DNA from: CABMGO01 sp964574775 | GTDB taxonomy: Archaea > Nanobdellota > Nanobdellia > Pacearchaeales > GW2011-AR1 | Reading direction: 5' to 3' | DNA: 22,382 nucleotides | NCBI GenBank assembly: GCA_964574775.1 | Contig: CAZNOS010000008.1 | Span: forward strand, 1 to 22,382 | In this document: in pieces, positions 7,518 to 15,453 of the stretch | Position numbering within the stretch: position 1 is the stretch's first letter | Layout: each line of letters opens with the position of its first letter | Program-made: the position numbers and the translations under genes | The notes under the pieces: model-generated | The model's input: the letters and a program-made list of their open reading frames with translations, nothing else | Told to the model about the DNA's origin: nothing | Database searches by the model: none

Positions 7518-7844
7518 TTACTTTTTTCCAACTGTTTCTTCCTTTAAAACAAACTTAGCAATTAAGAATATCACTAATGCAATTATTACAAAATAAATTA
7601 AAGCAGATAAAAACGCTCCCCATCCGATACCGGTCCAAACCCAGAAACTCCACGTTGCCGTTTGCCAAGATCCACCAGGAATAAATGGAGTAATTAAAGG
7701 CATGATGATGTTATCAACAAAAGACTTCACAAAGGTATTAGCTGCAAAACCCATGATAACTGCAATCGCAAGTCCAATAACCTTGTACTCTTTCAAAAAA
7801 TCTCTAAACTCTTTTGCGAAACCAATAACCTTTTCTTTAACCAT
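7518..7844 (-). CDS. mscL: Large-conductance mechanosensitive channel MscL
   Basis: At 108 residues it is short but complete for MscL. The amphipathic N-terminal helix (VKEKVIGFAKEFRDFLKEY) leads into the pore helix TM1 (about 20-46, VIGLAIAVIMGFAANTFVKS) with the family motif VDNIIMPLITPFIPGG at its end. A short periplasmic-type loop rich in Trp (SWQTATWSFWVW) precedes TM2 (about 76-98), and a basic tail ends in GKK. MscL is a homopentameric emergency valve that opens under membrane tension in hypo-osmotic shock. It fits functionally with KtrAB in this window. The C-terminal helical bundle of bacterial MscL is nearly absent. The start is supported by a TATA box 25.5 bases upstream. Confidence 0.93.
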   Translation of the reverse strand: MVKEKVIGFAKEFRDFLKEYKVIGLAIAVIMGFAANTFVKSFVDNIIMPLITPFIPGGSWQTATWSFWVWTGIGWGAFLSALIYFVIIALVIFLIAKFVLKEETVGKK

Positions 7845-7864
7845 ATTTTATTTCATATTTTTAT

Positions 7865-7874
7865 GTTTATAAAC
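7865..7874 (-). promoter_or_regulatory. TATA box of mscL
   Basis: gtttataaac, a perfect palindrome, is centred 25.5 bases before the ATG at 7844. Confidence 0.6.
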
Positions 7875-7899
7875 TTACTTAAAATTTTATAATCCGAGT

Positions 7900-10410
7900 T
7901 TATTCTTTTTCTTCAACCACATCCGGAACCCTAGCTAAATCAGTTACGGAATCTCCATCCTGAAGTTTGATAATTCTAACGCCCTGCGTTGCTCTTCCCA
8001 TAATTCTAATATCAGTTATAGGAGTTCTAATAACAATTCCCTTCGCTGTTGTAACAATAATAGTATCGTCATCAACAACAGATTGTGAAGTTATAATATC
8101 CCCCGTCTTATCTGAAACCGCTAAATTAATAACTCCCTTTCCGCCTCTAGAAGTTAATCTATATTCTCCGATTTCGCTTCTTTTACCATAACCGTTTTTG
8201 GAAATTGTTAAAATAGATTGTTTATCCTGATTTTCAATTGGTAAAACCTCTGCAGAAACAACCTGATCTTTTCCATCAAGTGTAATTCCGATTACTCCGT
8301 ACGCGTTTCTTCCAGTTGGCCTAACATCGTCAGAACTAAATCTACAAGCCTGTCCATCTTTAGTTACCAATAAAACTTCTTGATGTTCTTTTATCGGCTT
8401 TACAGCGACGAGAGTGTCAGTCTTTCCCTCTAAATCAATTGCTTTTATTCCGCCCTTTCTTGGAGAATTAAATTCCTCTAGGGAAATTTTCTTAACAGTT
8501 CCTTCCTTTGTAAACATCATTAAATAATCCTTAAACTCTTTAACCGAAATAACCGACGTCACAAACTCGTCTTTTAATTCCAACATATTCACTAAAGCTT
8601 TGCCCTTACCATACTTAGCAATTTCAGGAACCTCAAACGCTTTCAACCAATGAACTTTTCCCCTATTTGTAAACAATAACATATAGTCATGCGTAGAACA
8701 GGTCAATAATTCTTTAACAAAGTCTCCCGTCGCTAATTCTGTTCCAATAACTCCTTTTCCACCCCTATTCTGTTCTTTATATTGTTTTAAATCCATCCTC
8801 TTTACATAACCCTTATCTGTAATCGTAACAACTACATCTTTTTTATCAACTAAATCCTTTTCTTCAAAATCTTCATTTAAATTATTAACAATTGTTGTTC
8901 TTCTGTCGTCACCAAAATCTTTCTTGATACCATTTAAATCTCTTTTAATAATTTTTAAGATTTCTTTTTCGTCGCCCAAAACTTTTCTCCATCCATCAAT
9001 GTCTGTCTTTAACTCAGAATCTTCTTTTGTTAATTTATCATGTTCAAGAGTAGTAATTTGATGTAACTTCATTTCCAAAATAGCCTCTACTTGTTTATCG
9101 CTAAATCCAAACTTAGCTTTTAATTGAATTCCTGCTTCTGTTTTTCCAGTTGCCGCTCTTATCAACTTAACAACAGCATCGATATTTTTCTGTGCAATCA
9201 ATAAACCTTCGACTAAATGCAATCTTTTTTCTGCTTTATCTAAATCGAACTCTGTTCTTTTTCTAATAACTCCTTGTCTATGCCTAACATAAACTTCAAT
9301 AATTTCTTTAATGTTTAATTGTTTAGGCTCATCTTTTACTAGAGCTAACATATTAACATCGAATGTTGTTTGCAACGGAGTATCTTTCAAAAGTCTATTT
9401 AATGTAAACTTTGGTTCAGAACCTTTCTTTAATTCTATAACAACTCTTACTTTTCCCTTAGCCGATTCATCTCTAATATCTGAAACATCTGGAAGTTTTT
9501 TCTCTTTTACTAAATCTGCAATTCTCTCAACCATAGTAGCTTTGTTAACCTGATATGGGACCTCGGTAATAATAATATTAGGCTTATTTCCATCTTCAAT
9601 CTTTGTTCTACCTTTCATAATTAATCGGCCTTTACCTTCGGTATAAATTTGTACTAATTGACCAGATACATAACCACCAGTTGGGAAATCTGGAGCCCTA
9701 ATTATTTTTGCAAGTTCCAAAGGAGTAATTTCAGAATTATCAATATATGCGAGGGCTGTATCACAAACATCATTTATATTATGTGGAGGCATATTCGTGG
9801 CCATACCAACTGCAATACCGGACGCACCATTCAACAAAAGATTTGGTAATTTTGCTGGCATATATTTTGGTTCTGTTAAAGTATTATCAAAATTTGGATT
9901 CATCGGGACCGTATTTTTTTCGATATCCATCATAAGTTCTTCAGTTATCTTATCCATTTTAGCCTCGGTATATCTCATCGCAGCCGCAGGATCTCCATCC
10001 ATAGAACCAAAATTACCCTGACCCTTTACCAACGGATATCTTAAAGAGAAATCTTGCGCCATTCTAACCATCGACTCATAAGCCGCGGTATCACCATGTG
10101 GGTGGTATTTACCAATAACATCTCCGACGATTCTTGCCGATTTTTTAGTTGGTTTATTATGTTGCAAACCCAAATCATACATCGCCCATAAAATTCTTCT
10201 ATGGACTGGTTTTAATCCGTCTTCAGCTGCTGGCAATGCTCTATCAACGATAACCGACATCGCATAATCAATAAATGCCTTTCTCATTTCTTGCGAGACT
10301 TCTGCATTAATCAATTCTTTCGCTTCGATATTTTTTTTCATATCCTCTCTTAATTGACTAAGTGTTTCTTTACTAATTCCCTCACCACTCATTTTTTCAT
10401 TACCTGCCAT
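7900..10410 (-). CDS. gyrA: DNA gyrase subunit A
   Basis: An 836-residue type IIA topoisomerase cleavage and wrapping subunit. The winged-helix/tower core has the catalytic tyrosine Y147 in AAAMRYTEA with R146 before it. The quinolone-region helix reads HGDTAAYESMVRMAQ, with T108 and E112 at the places of E. coli S83 and D87. The C-terminal half is the six-bladed pinwheel that wraps DNA: the GyrA box is QNRGGKG (547-553) and repeated blade motifs such as SRGGKGVIN follow. A GyrA box marks gyrase rather than topoisomerase IV, so negative supercoiling is expected. Its ATG overlaps the stop of the zinc-ribbon gene by one base (TAATG), indicating translational coupling as the last gene of the gyrase operon. 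The gene is of bacterial origin by family history. Confidence 0.97.
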   Translation of the reverse strand: MAGNEKMSGEGISKETLSQLREDMKKNIEAKELINAEVSQEMRKAFIDYAMSVIVDRALPAAEDGLKPVHRRILWAMYDLGLQHNKPTKKSARIVGDVIGKYHPHGDTAAYESMVRMAQDFSLRYPLVKGQGNFGSMDGDPAAAMRYTEAKMDKITEELMMDIEKNTVPMNPNFDNTLTEPKYMPAKLPNLLLNGASGIAVGMATNMPPHNINDVCDTALAYIDNSEITPLELAKIIRAPDFPTGGYVSGQLVQIYTEGKGRLIMKGRTKIEDGNKPNIIITEVPYQVNKATMVERIADLVKEKKLPDVSDIRDESAKGKVRVVIELKKGSEPKFTLNRLLKDTPLQTTFDVNMLALVKDEPKQLNIKEIIEVYVRHRQGVIRKRTEFDLDKAEKRLHLVEGLLIAQKNIDAVVKLIRAATGKTEAGIQLKAKFGFSDKQVEAILEMKLHQITTLEHDKLTKEDSELKTDIDGWRKVLGDEKEILKIIKRDLNGIKKDFGDDRRTTIVNNLNEDFEEKDLVDKKDVVVTITDKGYVKRMDLKQYKEQNRGGKGVIGTELATGDFVKELLTCSTHDYMLLFTNRGKVHWLKAFEVPEIAKYGKGKALVNMLELKDEFVTSVISVKEFKDYLMMFTKEGTVKKISLEEFNSPRKGGIKAIDLEGKTDTLVAVKPIKEHQEVLLVTKDGQACRFSSDDVRPTGRNAYGVIGITLDGKDQVVSAEVLPIENQDKQSILTISKNGYGKRSEIGEYRLTSRGGKGVINLAVSDKTGDIITSQSVVDDDTIIVTTAKGIVIRTPITDIRIMGRATQGVRIIKLQDGDSVTDLARVPDVVEEKE

Positions 10411-10685
10411 TATTTTTTATTCCTCTTTTTCATAGCTTTAGCATTTAATTGTTTTAATTTTTTCTCTCCAACTACCCACTGCGGAAAAATCATTGCTGAA
10501 TATTTACATTTTTTACATTCCATTCTTGGTATAACGCCGAATGCGTTTCCAAATCTAAAAACATATCCGACTTGCTCCGACTTACATTTGGGACAAAAAT
10601 AAACCCTAGTAACTTTTTCTTTTTTAGGCTCTTTGCCAATACATCCACAATCACATTCACATCCCACATCCAAATTGTTTGCCAT
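10410..10685 (-). CDS. Small zinc-ribbon protein inside the gyrase operon
   Basis: A 91-residue protein I do not recognise as a named family. It has eight cysteines: an N-terminal alternate cluster C9, C11, C13, C15 (CECDCGC), then a classic zinc ribbon with CPKC (31-34) and CKKC (57-60) separated by a beta-rich 22-residue stretch (VGYVFRFGNAFGVIPR). The last 15 residues are strongly basic (KKLKQLNAKAMKKRNKK). A metal-binding, nucleic-acid-contacting protein is the obvious inference. Its ATG directly follows the preceding stop (TAAATG) and its stop overlaps the gyrA start by one base, so it is made together with both gyrase subunits. Confidence 0.85.
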   Translation of the reverse strand: MANNLDVGCECDCGCIGKEPKKEKVTRVYFCPKCKSEQVGYVFRFGNAFGVIPRMECKKCKYSAMIFPQWVVGEKKLKQLNAKAMKKRNKK

Positions 10686-10877
10686 TTATTCTCTATACGC
10701 CCCACATAATTTATAATTTACAGCATTATGGCAGGTTGTCAATCTTAAATCTTTCCTATCTGAATGTCCAAGTTCATATTGGCAAATACCCAATAGTGGA
10801 CAAGCAAATTTCATTACACGAATAGATAAACCCAACTCCAATCCTTCTTCTACAATGTTTCTTTCTTTTTCTACCAT
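10686..10877 (-). CDS. 63-residue four-cysteine protein inside the gyrase operon
   Basis: Not recognised. The start is the ATG at 10877, one base after the gyrB stop; a longer frame from 10943 would overlap the conserved gyrB C-terminus and reads like a shadow for its first 22 residues. The protein begins MVEKERNIVEEGLELGLS and then carries C26, C32, C49 and C58 (KFACPLLGIC, TTCHNA, KLCGAY) plus H38 and H50. Four cysteines in 63 residues suggest a zinc or iron-sulfur site. The stop is immediately followed by the next ATG (TAAATG). The position between gyrB and gyrA with no spare bases is the main argument that it is a real gene. Confidence 0.75.
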   Translation of the reverse strand: MVEKERNIVEEGLELGLSIRVMKFACPLLGICQYELGHSDRKDLRLTTCHNAVNYKLCGAYRE

Positions 10878-10878
10878 C

Positions 10879-12786
10879 TTATAAGTCCACCTCCGCATTC
10901 TTTGCATTTTCTTCAATAAATTGTCTTCTCGGCCCAACGGCATCGCCCATTAAAATCGAAAATGTCTCGTCAGCCTCTACTGCATCTTCAACTGAAACCT
11001 GCTTTAAAATTCTTGTTTTCGGATTCATGGTTGTATCCCATAATTGTTCATCGTTCATCTCTCCAAGGCCCTTGAAACGACTAACCTCTGGATTGCCAGA
11101 TACATCTTTCAAAACCTTTTTTAATTCTTCATCTGAATAAACATAAGTATCTTTTTGTCCTTTTCTAACTTTGTATAATGGCGCGACAGCAACGAAAATA
11201 TGACCAGAATCGATTAGTGCTGGAACATATCTAAAAAATAAAGTTAATAAAAGAGTCTTAATGTGTGCACCATCTACATCTGCATCAGTCATAATAATTA
11301 CTTTCCCATATCTTAATTTATCAATATCAAACTGATCTCCAACACCAGTTCCGATAGCAGTAATTAAATTTCCAATTTCCTCAGAAGATAACGCCTTCGC
11401 GTGATTTGCTTTTTCCACATTCAAAATTTTACCTCTCAGCGGAAGAATAGCTTGGCATTCTCGATCCCTAGCACCCTTAGCAGTACCTCCAGCAGATTGT
11501 CCCTCTACAATATACAATTCCGTTTCTTCTGCTTTCTTAGACGAGCAATCAGCTAACTTACCAGGAAGTCCACCAGATCCCAATGCATTTTTTCTTCTAA
11601 CTAATTCTTTAGCTTTTTTTGCAGCTTCTCTGGCTCTTAACGCTTCAGAAGCTTTACTCGCAATAACTTTTGCTATCGTAGGATTTTCCTCGAAAAATTC
11701 TCCCAACGCAGTAGTTGTAAGAGAATCAACAATACCTTTTATTTCAGAATTTCCCAATTTTGTTTTTGTCTGACCCTCAAATTGTGGCTCCTTAACTTTT
11801 GCAGAAATAATCGCGGTCAATCCTTCACGAACATCATCTCCCTCAAGTTTTTCGTCCTTTTTTATAACACCTTTTTTCTCCGCATAGTCATTTATAACTC
11901 TTGTCAAAGCTGTTTTGAAACCGGCAACATGAGTTCCGCCTTCAATTGTATTAATCGTATTTACAAAACTTTGAATATTGTCGTTGTAAGAATTATTGTA
12001 TTGGATAGCAACTTCAATAACTAAATCGGAATCTTGTTTCTTAAAATAAACTGGTTTTGCGTGGATGGTTTCTTTTGTTCTATTTAGCCATTTAACGAAC
12101 TCCACCAATCCACCAGCATAAACAAAATCTTCTTTTTTATCTGACCTATCATCTTTAAAAATAATTCTTAATCCTGCATTCAAAAATGCAATCTCTCTGA
12201 ATCTTGTAGCTAATGTATTGAAATCAAAATTTGTCGTCGAAAAAATTGTGTCATCCGGATAAAATGTAACTTTAGTTCCAGTTTCTTTTCCGTCATAGCT
12301 ACCAATTACCTTAACGGCCTCTTGAGGAACTCCAATCTTATATTCCTGCATGTAAATTTTTCCGTCCCTCTTAACCTCTACTCTCATTTTTTTGGACAAA
12401 GCAGCGACAACAGAAATACCCACACCGTGTAAACCACCAGAAACCGCATAAGAACCCTTGTCGAATTTTCCACCGGCATGAAGTTTTGTAACGATAACTT
12501 CCATAGCAGATTTTTTATAAACCGGATGCATATCAACGGGGATTCCTCTTCCATTATCTTCAACCGTTACAGATTCGTCCTTATTAATTGTAACAGAAAT
12601 TTGTGTACAAACTCCAGCCATCGCCTCATCAACCGAATTGTCAGCAATTTCATAAACCAAATGATGCAATCCCTCTTTAGCAGTAGAACCAATATACATT
12701 GCGGGTCTCTTTCTAACTCCTTCAAGTCCCTCTAAAACTTTAATGTTCTCAGCAGAATATCCCTTCTTCTTTTCTTCTTCAGCCAT
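10879..12786 (-). CDS. gyrB: DNA gyrase subunit B
   Basis: A 635-residue ATPase subunit of the short gyrase type, without the large insert of enterobacterial GyrB. The GHKL ATPase domain shows E46, N50 and D53 in YEIADNSVDEA, then VEDNGRGIPVDMH and GLHGVG. The transducer follows. The Toprim domain has the YIVEGQSAGG glutamate and the TDADVDGAH metal aspartates, and the tail carries FKGLGEMNDEQLWDTTM and GDAVGPRR. It captures the transported DNA segment and drives supercoiling with GyrA. The start is ATG 12786, with the ribosome binding site ggggtga five bases upstream; the GTG three codons before it overlaps that site and is rejected. It is the first gene of a four-gene operon ending in gyrA. 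Confidence 0.97.
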   Translation of the reverse strand: MAEEEKKKGYSAENIKVLEGLEGVRKRPAMYIGSTAKEGLHHLVYEIADNSVDEAMAGVCTQISVTINKDESVTVEDNGRGIPVDMHPVYKKSAMEVIVTKLHAGGKFDKGSYAVSGGLHGVGISVVAALSKKMRVEVKRDGKIYMQEYKIGVPQEAVKVIGSYDGKETGTKVTFYPDDTIFSTTNFDFNTLATRFREIAFLNAGLRIIFKDDRSDKKEDFVYAGGLVEFVKWLNRTKETIHAKPVYFKKQDSDLVIEVAIQYNNSYNDNIQSFVNTINTIEGGTHVAGFKTALTRVINDYAEKKGVIKKDEKLEGDDVREGLTAIISAKVKEPQFEGQTKTKLGNSEIKGIVDSLTTTALGEFFEENPTIAKVIASKASEALRAREAAKKAKELVRRKNALGSGGLPGKLADCSSKKAEETELYIVEGQSAGGTAKGARDRECQAILPLRGKILNVEKANHAKALSSEEIGNLITAIGTGVGDQFDIDKLRYGKVIIMTDADVDGAHIKTLLLTLFFRYVPALIDSGHIFVAVAPLYKVRKGQKDTYVYSDEELKKVLKDVSGNPEVSRFKGLGEMNDEQLWDTTMNPKTRILKQVSVEDAVEADETFSILMGDAVGPRRQFIEENAKNAEVDL

Positions 12787-12789
12787 AAA

Positions 12790-12799
12790 CTTCACCCCT
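12790..12799 (-). promoter_or_regulatory. Ribosome binding site of gyrB
   Basis: aggggtga on the minus strand, about five bases before ATG 12786. It fixes that start codon, and is one of only three clear Shine-Dalgarno sequences seen upstream of first genes in this window. Confidence 0.6.
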
Positions 12800-12841
12800 T
12801 TGAATATTTTTCATAATCATTGACATCAAAAAACATGGTAC

Positions 12842-12851
12842 CTTTATAAAG
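12842..12851 (-). promoter_or_regulatory. TATA box of the gyrase operon
   Basis: ctttataaag, a perfect palindrome, is centred 60 bases before the gyrB ATG. The transcript would start near 12820 with a leader of about 35 bases that carries a strong Shine-Dalgarno, unlike most genes here. Confidence 0.55.
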
Positions 12852-12902
12852 TTTGTGGCAAAATTTTTAATATTTTACGACGACGAAACGAGGGATAAAA
12901 AC

Positions 12903-12912
12903 ATTTAAATAA
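12903..12912 (+). promoter_or_regulatory. TATA box of the 12934-13380 gene
   Basis: atttaaataa is centred 26.5 bases before the ATG at 12934, consistent with a leaderless transcript. Confidence 0.55.
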
Positions 12913-12933
12913 AGCATAAGCTAGATTATTATC

Positions 12934-13380
12934 ATGTTCTTCAAACCAAAAAAAGAGCCAGTAGACATAAGAGATTTACCAAGAAACGTTTCAGCCGGGA
13001 AAACTTTCGTCGCTAAAGATGGATACGGTTTTGTAGATTTAACAAAAAAAAGAAAACTACCATCTGAAATCGCAAAAGAAAAAATGCTTCTAAAATCAAT
13101 GCCTGGCAGCACAACACAATCTTCAGAATCAACATCCTCTTTTAGTTTTTTTGACACACCAACTCCGAATTCAACATCGTCGTCATCCTATCCTACATCC
13201 GCACAAACTAGCTATCCATCTACAACGCCTCAAAGCTCTGACACGGAAGAACTTTTGAGAAAAATATCTTCGCAAATTTCAGATTTAGACACGAAGCTAT
13301 ACAAAATAGAACAAAGAGTAGATCTTTTAGAAAGAAAGGCTGGCGTTTCCAATTCCACAAATTCTAGTTTTAGCTGGTAA
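12934..13380 (+). CDS. Unrecognised protein with Ser/Thr-rich linker and C-terminal coiled coil
   Basis: 148 residues, three parts. The N-terminal 55 residues are basic and compact (FFKPKKEPVDIRDLP, GKTFVAKDGYGFVDLTKK). Residues about 58-105 are a low-complexity linker of Ser, Thr, Pro and Gln with almost no charge. Residues about 105-138 form a heptad-like coiled coil (LLRKISSQISDLDTKLYKI, then VDLLERKAG). There is no signal peptide or membrane helix. The architecture, a small domain joined by a flexible linker to an oligomerising helix, resembles scaffold or nucleic-acid-associated proteins, but no family is recognised. It is head to head with the gyrase operon and its stop abuts the stop of the next, convergent gene with no gap. 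Confidence 0.75.
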   Translation: MFFKPKKEPVDIRDLPRNVSAGKTFVAKDGYGFVDLTKKRKLPSEIAKEKMLLKSMPGSTTQSSESTSSFSFFDTPTPNSTSSSSYPTSAQTSYPSTTPQSSDTEELLRKISSQISDLDTKLYKIEQRVDLLERKAGVSNSTNSSFSW

Positions 13381-14061
13381 TTATTTCATAGGCCAAACTT
13401 TTGCACGTAATTTTTCGAATACGGTTATCACCTGTCCTGGCTCAGAAAAATTCAACTTAAACAATCTACGAACGTAGTCCATGTTTACCTGTCCGGTTTG
13501 CAAAGCGTCAAAAGTTCTCTCCCCCAACCCATATCCCTGCGTATAGATAAATTCATTTTCAAATTTTTCCGGAAGCGCATTTAGTCTATGAACCGTATCT
13601 CTAAATGAAATTTTTTTATCGTAAGCCGTCTGAAAACAATCTACTCTATCATGAAAAACATTTTTTCTAGAAGGATCTAAAAATAAAGAACCTAAAAATC
13701 CAAACATTTCAACAATCGAATTAGCAAGAAGCCACTCGTCCATAGGTCGTCTTTTACCACAAATATTTGATGTACTCAAATGAACGCAATGAGCAGATTC
13801 TTCATTTATATGCGCAGAATCATCGCCATTCAAAACAATAACATTCTCACGACTAACAAATGCACTTAGTCCATATTTTTGCAACCCCTCAATCTTTTCA
13901 CGATAACATTCTGATAATCCCAAATCTTCAAAATGACCAAGTCTTCCAAACCATCTGACTTCTGGATATCTAGATATTTCTACACCGAAAACTTCCTCCA
14001 ATTCATCTATGGCCTGATATGTCCGTTGTTCCAAGCGGGCTTGCCTCTCAACAAACCTCAT
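13381..14061 (-). CDS. Unrecognised protein with an HxNEExAH cluster
   Basis: 226 residues, soluble, no signal peptide. The notable part is AHINEESAHCVH, with H84, E87, E88, H91 and H94 in one helix-sized stretch, followed about 25 residues later by the hydrophobic helix SIVEMFGFLGSLFLDP containing E118. Clustered Glu and His spaced like this can bind metal (ferritin-like or gluzincin-like helices), but the exact HExxH is absent and I assign no function. The C-terminal third has GYGLGERTFDALQTG and VRRLFKLNF. A TATA box 25 bases upstream supports the start. It is convergent with, and abuts, the coiled-coil gene. Confidence 0.7.
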   Translation of the reverse strand: MRFVERQARLEQRTYQAIDELEEVFGVEISRYPEVRWFGRLGHFEDLGLSECYREKIEGLQKYGLSAFVSRENVIVLNGDDSAHINEESAHCVHLSTSNICGKRRPMDEWLLANSIVEMFGFLGSLFLDPSRKNVFHDRVDCFQTAYDKKISFRDTVHRLNALPEKFENEFIYTQGYGLGERTFDALQTGQVNMDYVRRLFKLNFSEPGQVITVFEKLRAKVWPMK

Positions 14062-14081
14062 TCTTTTTCCAAAAGAAACAA

Positions 14082-14090
14082 CTATTTAAT
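14082..14090 (-). promoter_or_regulatory. TATA box of the 13381-14061 gene
   Basis: attaaatag on the minus strand, centred 25 bases before the ATG at 14061. Confidence 0.5.
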
Positions 14091-14120
14091 TATTTCTAAT
14101 ATAATTAATAATGAGATAAC

Positions 14121-14145
14121 TTCGTTTCAGAATTATTGAGACGAA
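14121..14145 (+). other. Hairpin in the 201-base non-coding stretch
   Basis: ttcgtttca, a 7-base loop, tgagacgaa. Read as RNA from the plus strand this is a 9-pair stem with a single G-U pair; the minus-strand RNA would have a C-A mismatch at that place, so the plus strand folds better. It could be part of a small RNA or an operator for the gene at 14061. Confidence 0.4.
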
Positions 14146-14194
14146 ATGAGAACGGACGAGCTATGAATCATATTCTTCAAATGTATTCTTTAAG

Positions 14195-14217
14195 ATGTCT
14201 TTCGGGACATTATCTTT
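14195..14217 (+). terminator. Short hairpin followed by T-rich tract
   Basis: atgtc, tttcgg, gacat forms a perfect 5-pair stem; tatcttta follows on the plus strand. It might end a plus-strand transcript from 14062-14262, or fold in the 3' region of the 14263-15989 operon. Weak stem, so low confidence. Confidence 0.25.
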
Positions 14218-14262
14218 ATTTGACTTATAAGGATTCTTGACGTGAATGATATATAATTATTA

Positions 14263-15453
14263 TCACCCTTCTTGTCTTTTATCTAATGGGTGCTTTTTCG
14301 TAATCCTATATGCTCTTTCAACTTTTTCATAATCTTCTCTAGGCATTGTTCGAATATCTTTATCACCTAGATTTGCAATGGCCCTTATTACTTCTCTTTG
14401 TGGTCTTTGTAGATCATATTTCTTCTCGCTAAGCTCCGCAATTTTAGGATCGTAATTAGCAATAAGCGCATTTCGTTTTCCAGTCAAGGTTTCTTCAGTT
14501 AGCTTTCCATCATAAAGTGTTGTTAGCTCTGCCAATTCCCCATCTCTCGCAGAGACTAATTGAGCAACCTGAGAATCTAAATCTGCCAATGTCTGTCTTA
14601 ATCTTGGATGAGCAAATGATAATTCGTCCTGTTCTGAAAGATGTTCTAGTGAATATCTTTTTGGTGGCGATTGTTTTCCATCTATGGTTTTTTTAGCTAC
14701 TGCTAATTTTTTGTCCAAATATGCTACGATATCATTCTTTCCAGATTCATTGTAAAGCGATCTAAGACAGGATAGGTTTTCTTCAGTTGGTTTTGTTTCT
14801 GCAATTTGTTTCTTTAATATATAATCAAAGGTTTTTCCGTCGGCAGACGATACCCTTATGAAAACATTTCCATAGCAACATCTTATGTGTCCATTTTCGT
14901 TTCTATATTTAAGAGTTGCATTTTGAGGTATTTGATTAACTGCTTTTTCTAAACTCCCACTCGCTGTTTCTAGTAATTCTTTTCTGATAAAAAGAGAGGC
15001 ATTTGCCCTTTCTTTTCTGCAGTAGTCGCCACGGCGATGAGTTTCTAAACTTCTCTTTGGAGTAACGCTATTTGGTACAAATGGACTAAGGTCCCAATTT
15101 GCATATTTGAAGTCAAACGAAAGAGTGTCTGCGTTTGTGTTAGTACAACCAGTAGAGAATTCATAATCTACTTTGACAAAATCTCTTGGGCTGTCCCCAA
15201 ATTCAAGTGCGGTTTTTCCTGTGTAGAATAAATCGAATAAAGAATATGATCTAACTACGGGAGTAGGTTGGTTGCCATCAGCAGAATTATTAGTGTGAGT
15301 TTTAGATATAACCTGAGCTAAATCGATTAAGCGAGTCAAATCCTTAAGACTTTCTCCATGAATAACGCTAGCCACAGAAATGGCACCATCAGCAACTGTC
15401 TGTATATTTTTATTTTCCCTGGATAATCCAAATAATCTATTTAAGAATTTCAT
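14263..15453 (-). CDS. Unrecognised coiled-coil protein coupled to a receiver-like gene
   Basis: 396 residues, no family recognised, no signal peptide or clear membrane helix. The N-terminal 60 residues are helical. The middle (about 65-215) is mixed alpha/beta with a Cys/Arg-rich part (THRRGDYCRKERANASLF, GHIRCCYGNVFIRVSS). The C-terminal 130 residues form a long, charged helical region with coiled-coil character (LADLDSQVAQLVSARDGEL, IAELSEKKYDLQRPQREVI) ending in a basic tail. Its ATG overlaps the stop of the receiver-like gene by one base (TAATG), so translation is coupled and the two proteins very likely act together. The coiled coil would suit a dimeric output or partner protein. Confidence 0.75.
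   Translation of the reverse strand: MKFLNRLFGLSRENKNIQTVADGAISVASVIHGESLKDLTRLIDLAQVISKTHTNNSADGNQPTPVVRSYSLFDLFYTGKTALEFGDSPRDFVKVDYEFSTGCTNTNADTLSFDFKYANWDLSPFVPNSVTPKRSLETHRRGDYCRKERANASLFIRKELLETASGSLEKAVNQIPQNATLKYRNENGHIRCCYGNVFIRVSSADGKTFDYILKKQIAETKPTEENLSCLRSLYNESGKNDIVAYLDKKLAVAKKTIDGKQSPPKRYSLEHLSEQDELSFAHPRLRQTLADLDSQVAQLVSARDGELAELTTLYDGKLTEETLTGKRNALIANYDPKIAELSEKKYDLQRPQREVIRAIANLGDKDIRTMPREDYEKVERAYRITKKHPLDKRQEG

Noticed and set aside
10878..10943. Longer start for the 63-residue gene of the gyrase operon
   Set aside because: It would overlap the conserved gyrB C-terminus; an ATG one base after the gyrB stop fits the operon's pattern.
14161..14250. Open frame of about 30 codons in the same frame just after the stop of the 396-residue protein
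   Set aside because: It follows three consecutive stop codons, has no start codon, and is short enough to be chance in AT-rich DNA; read-through is not supported.
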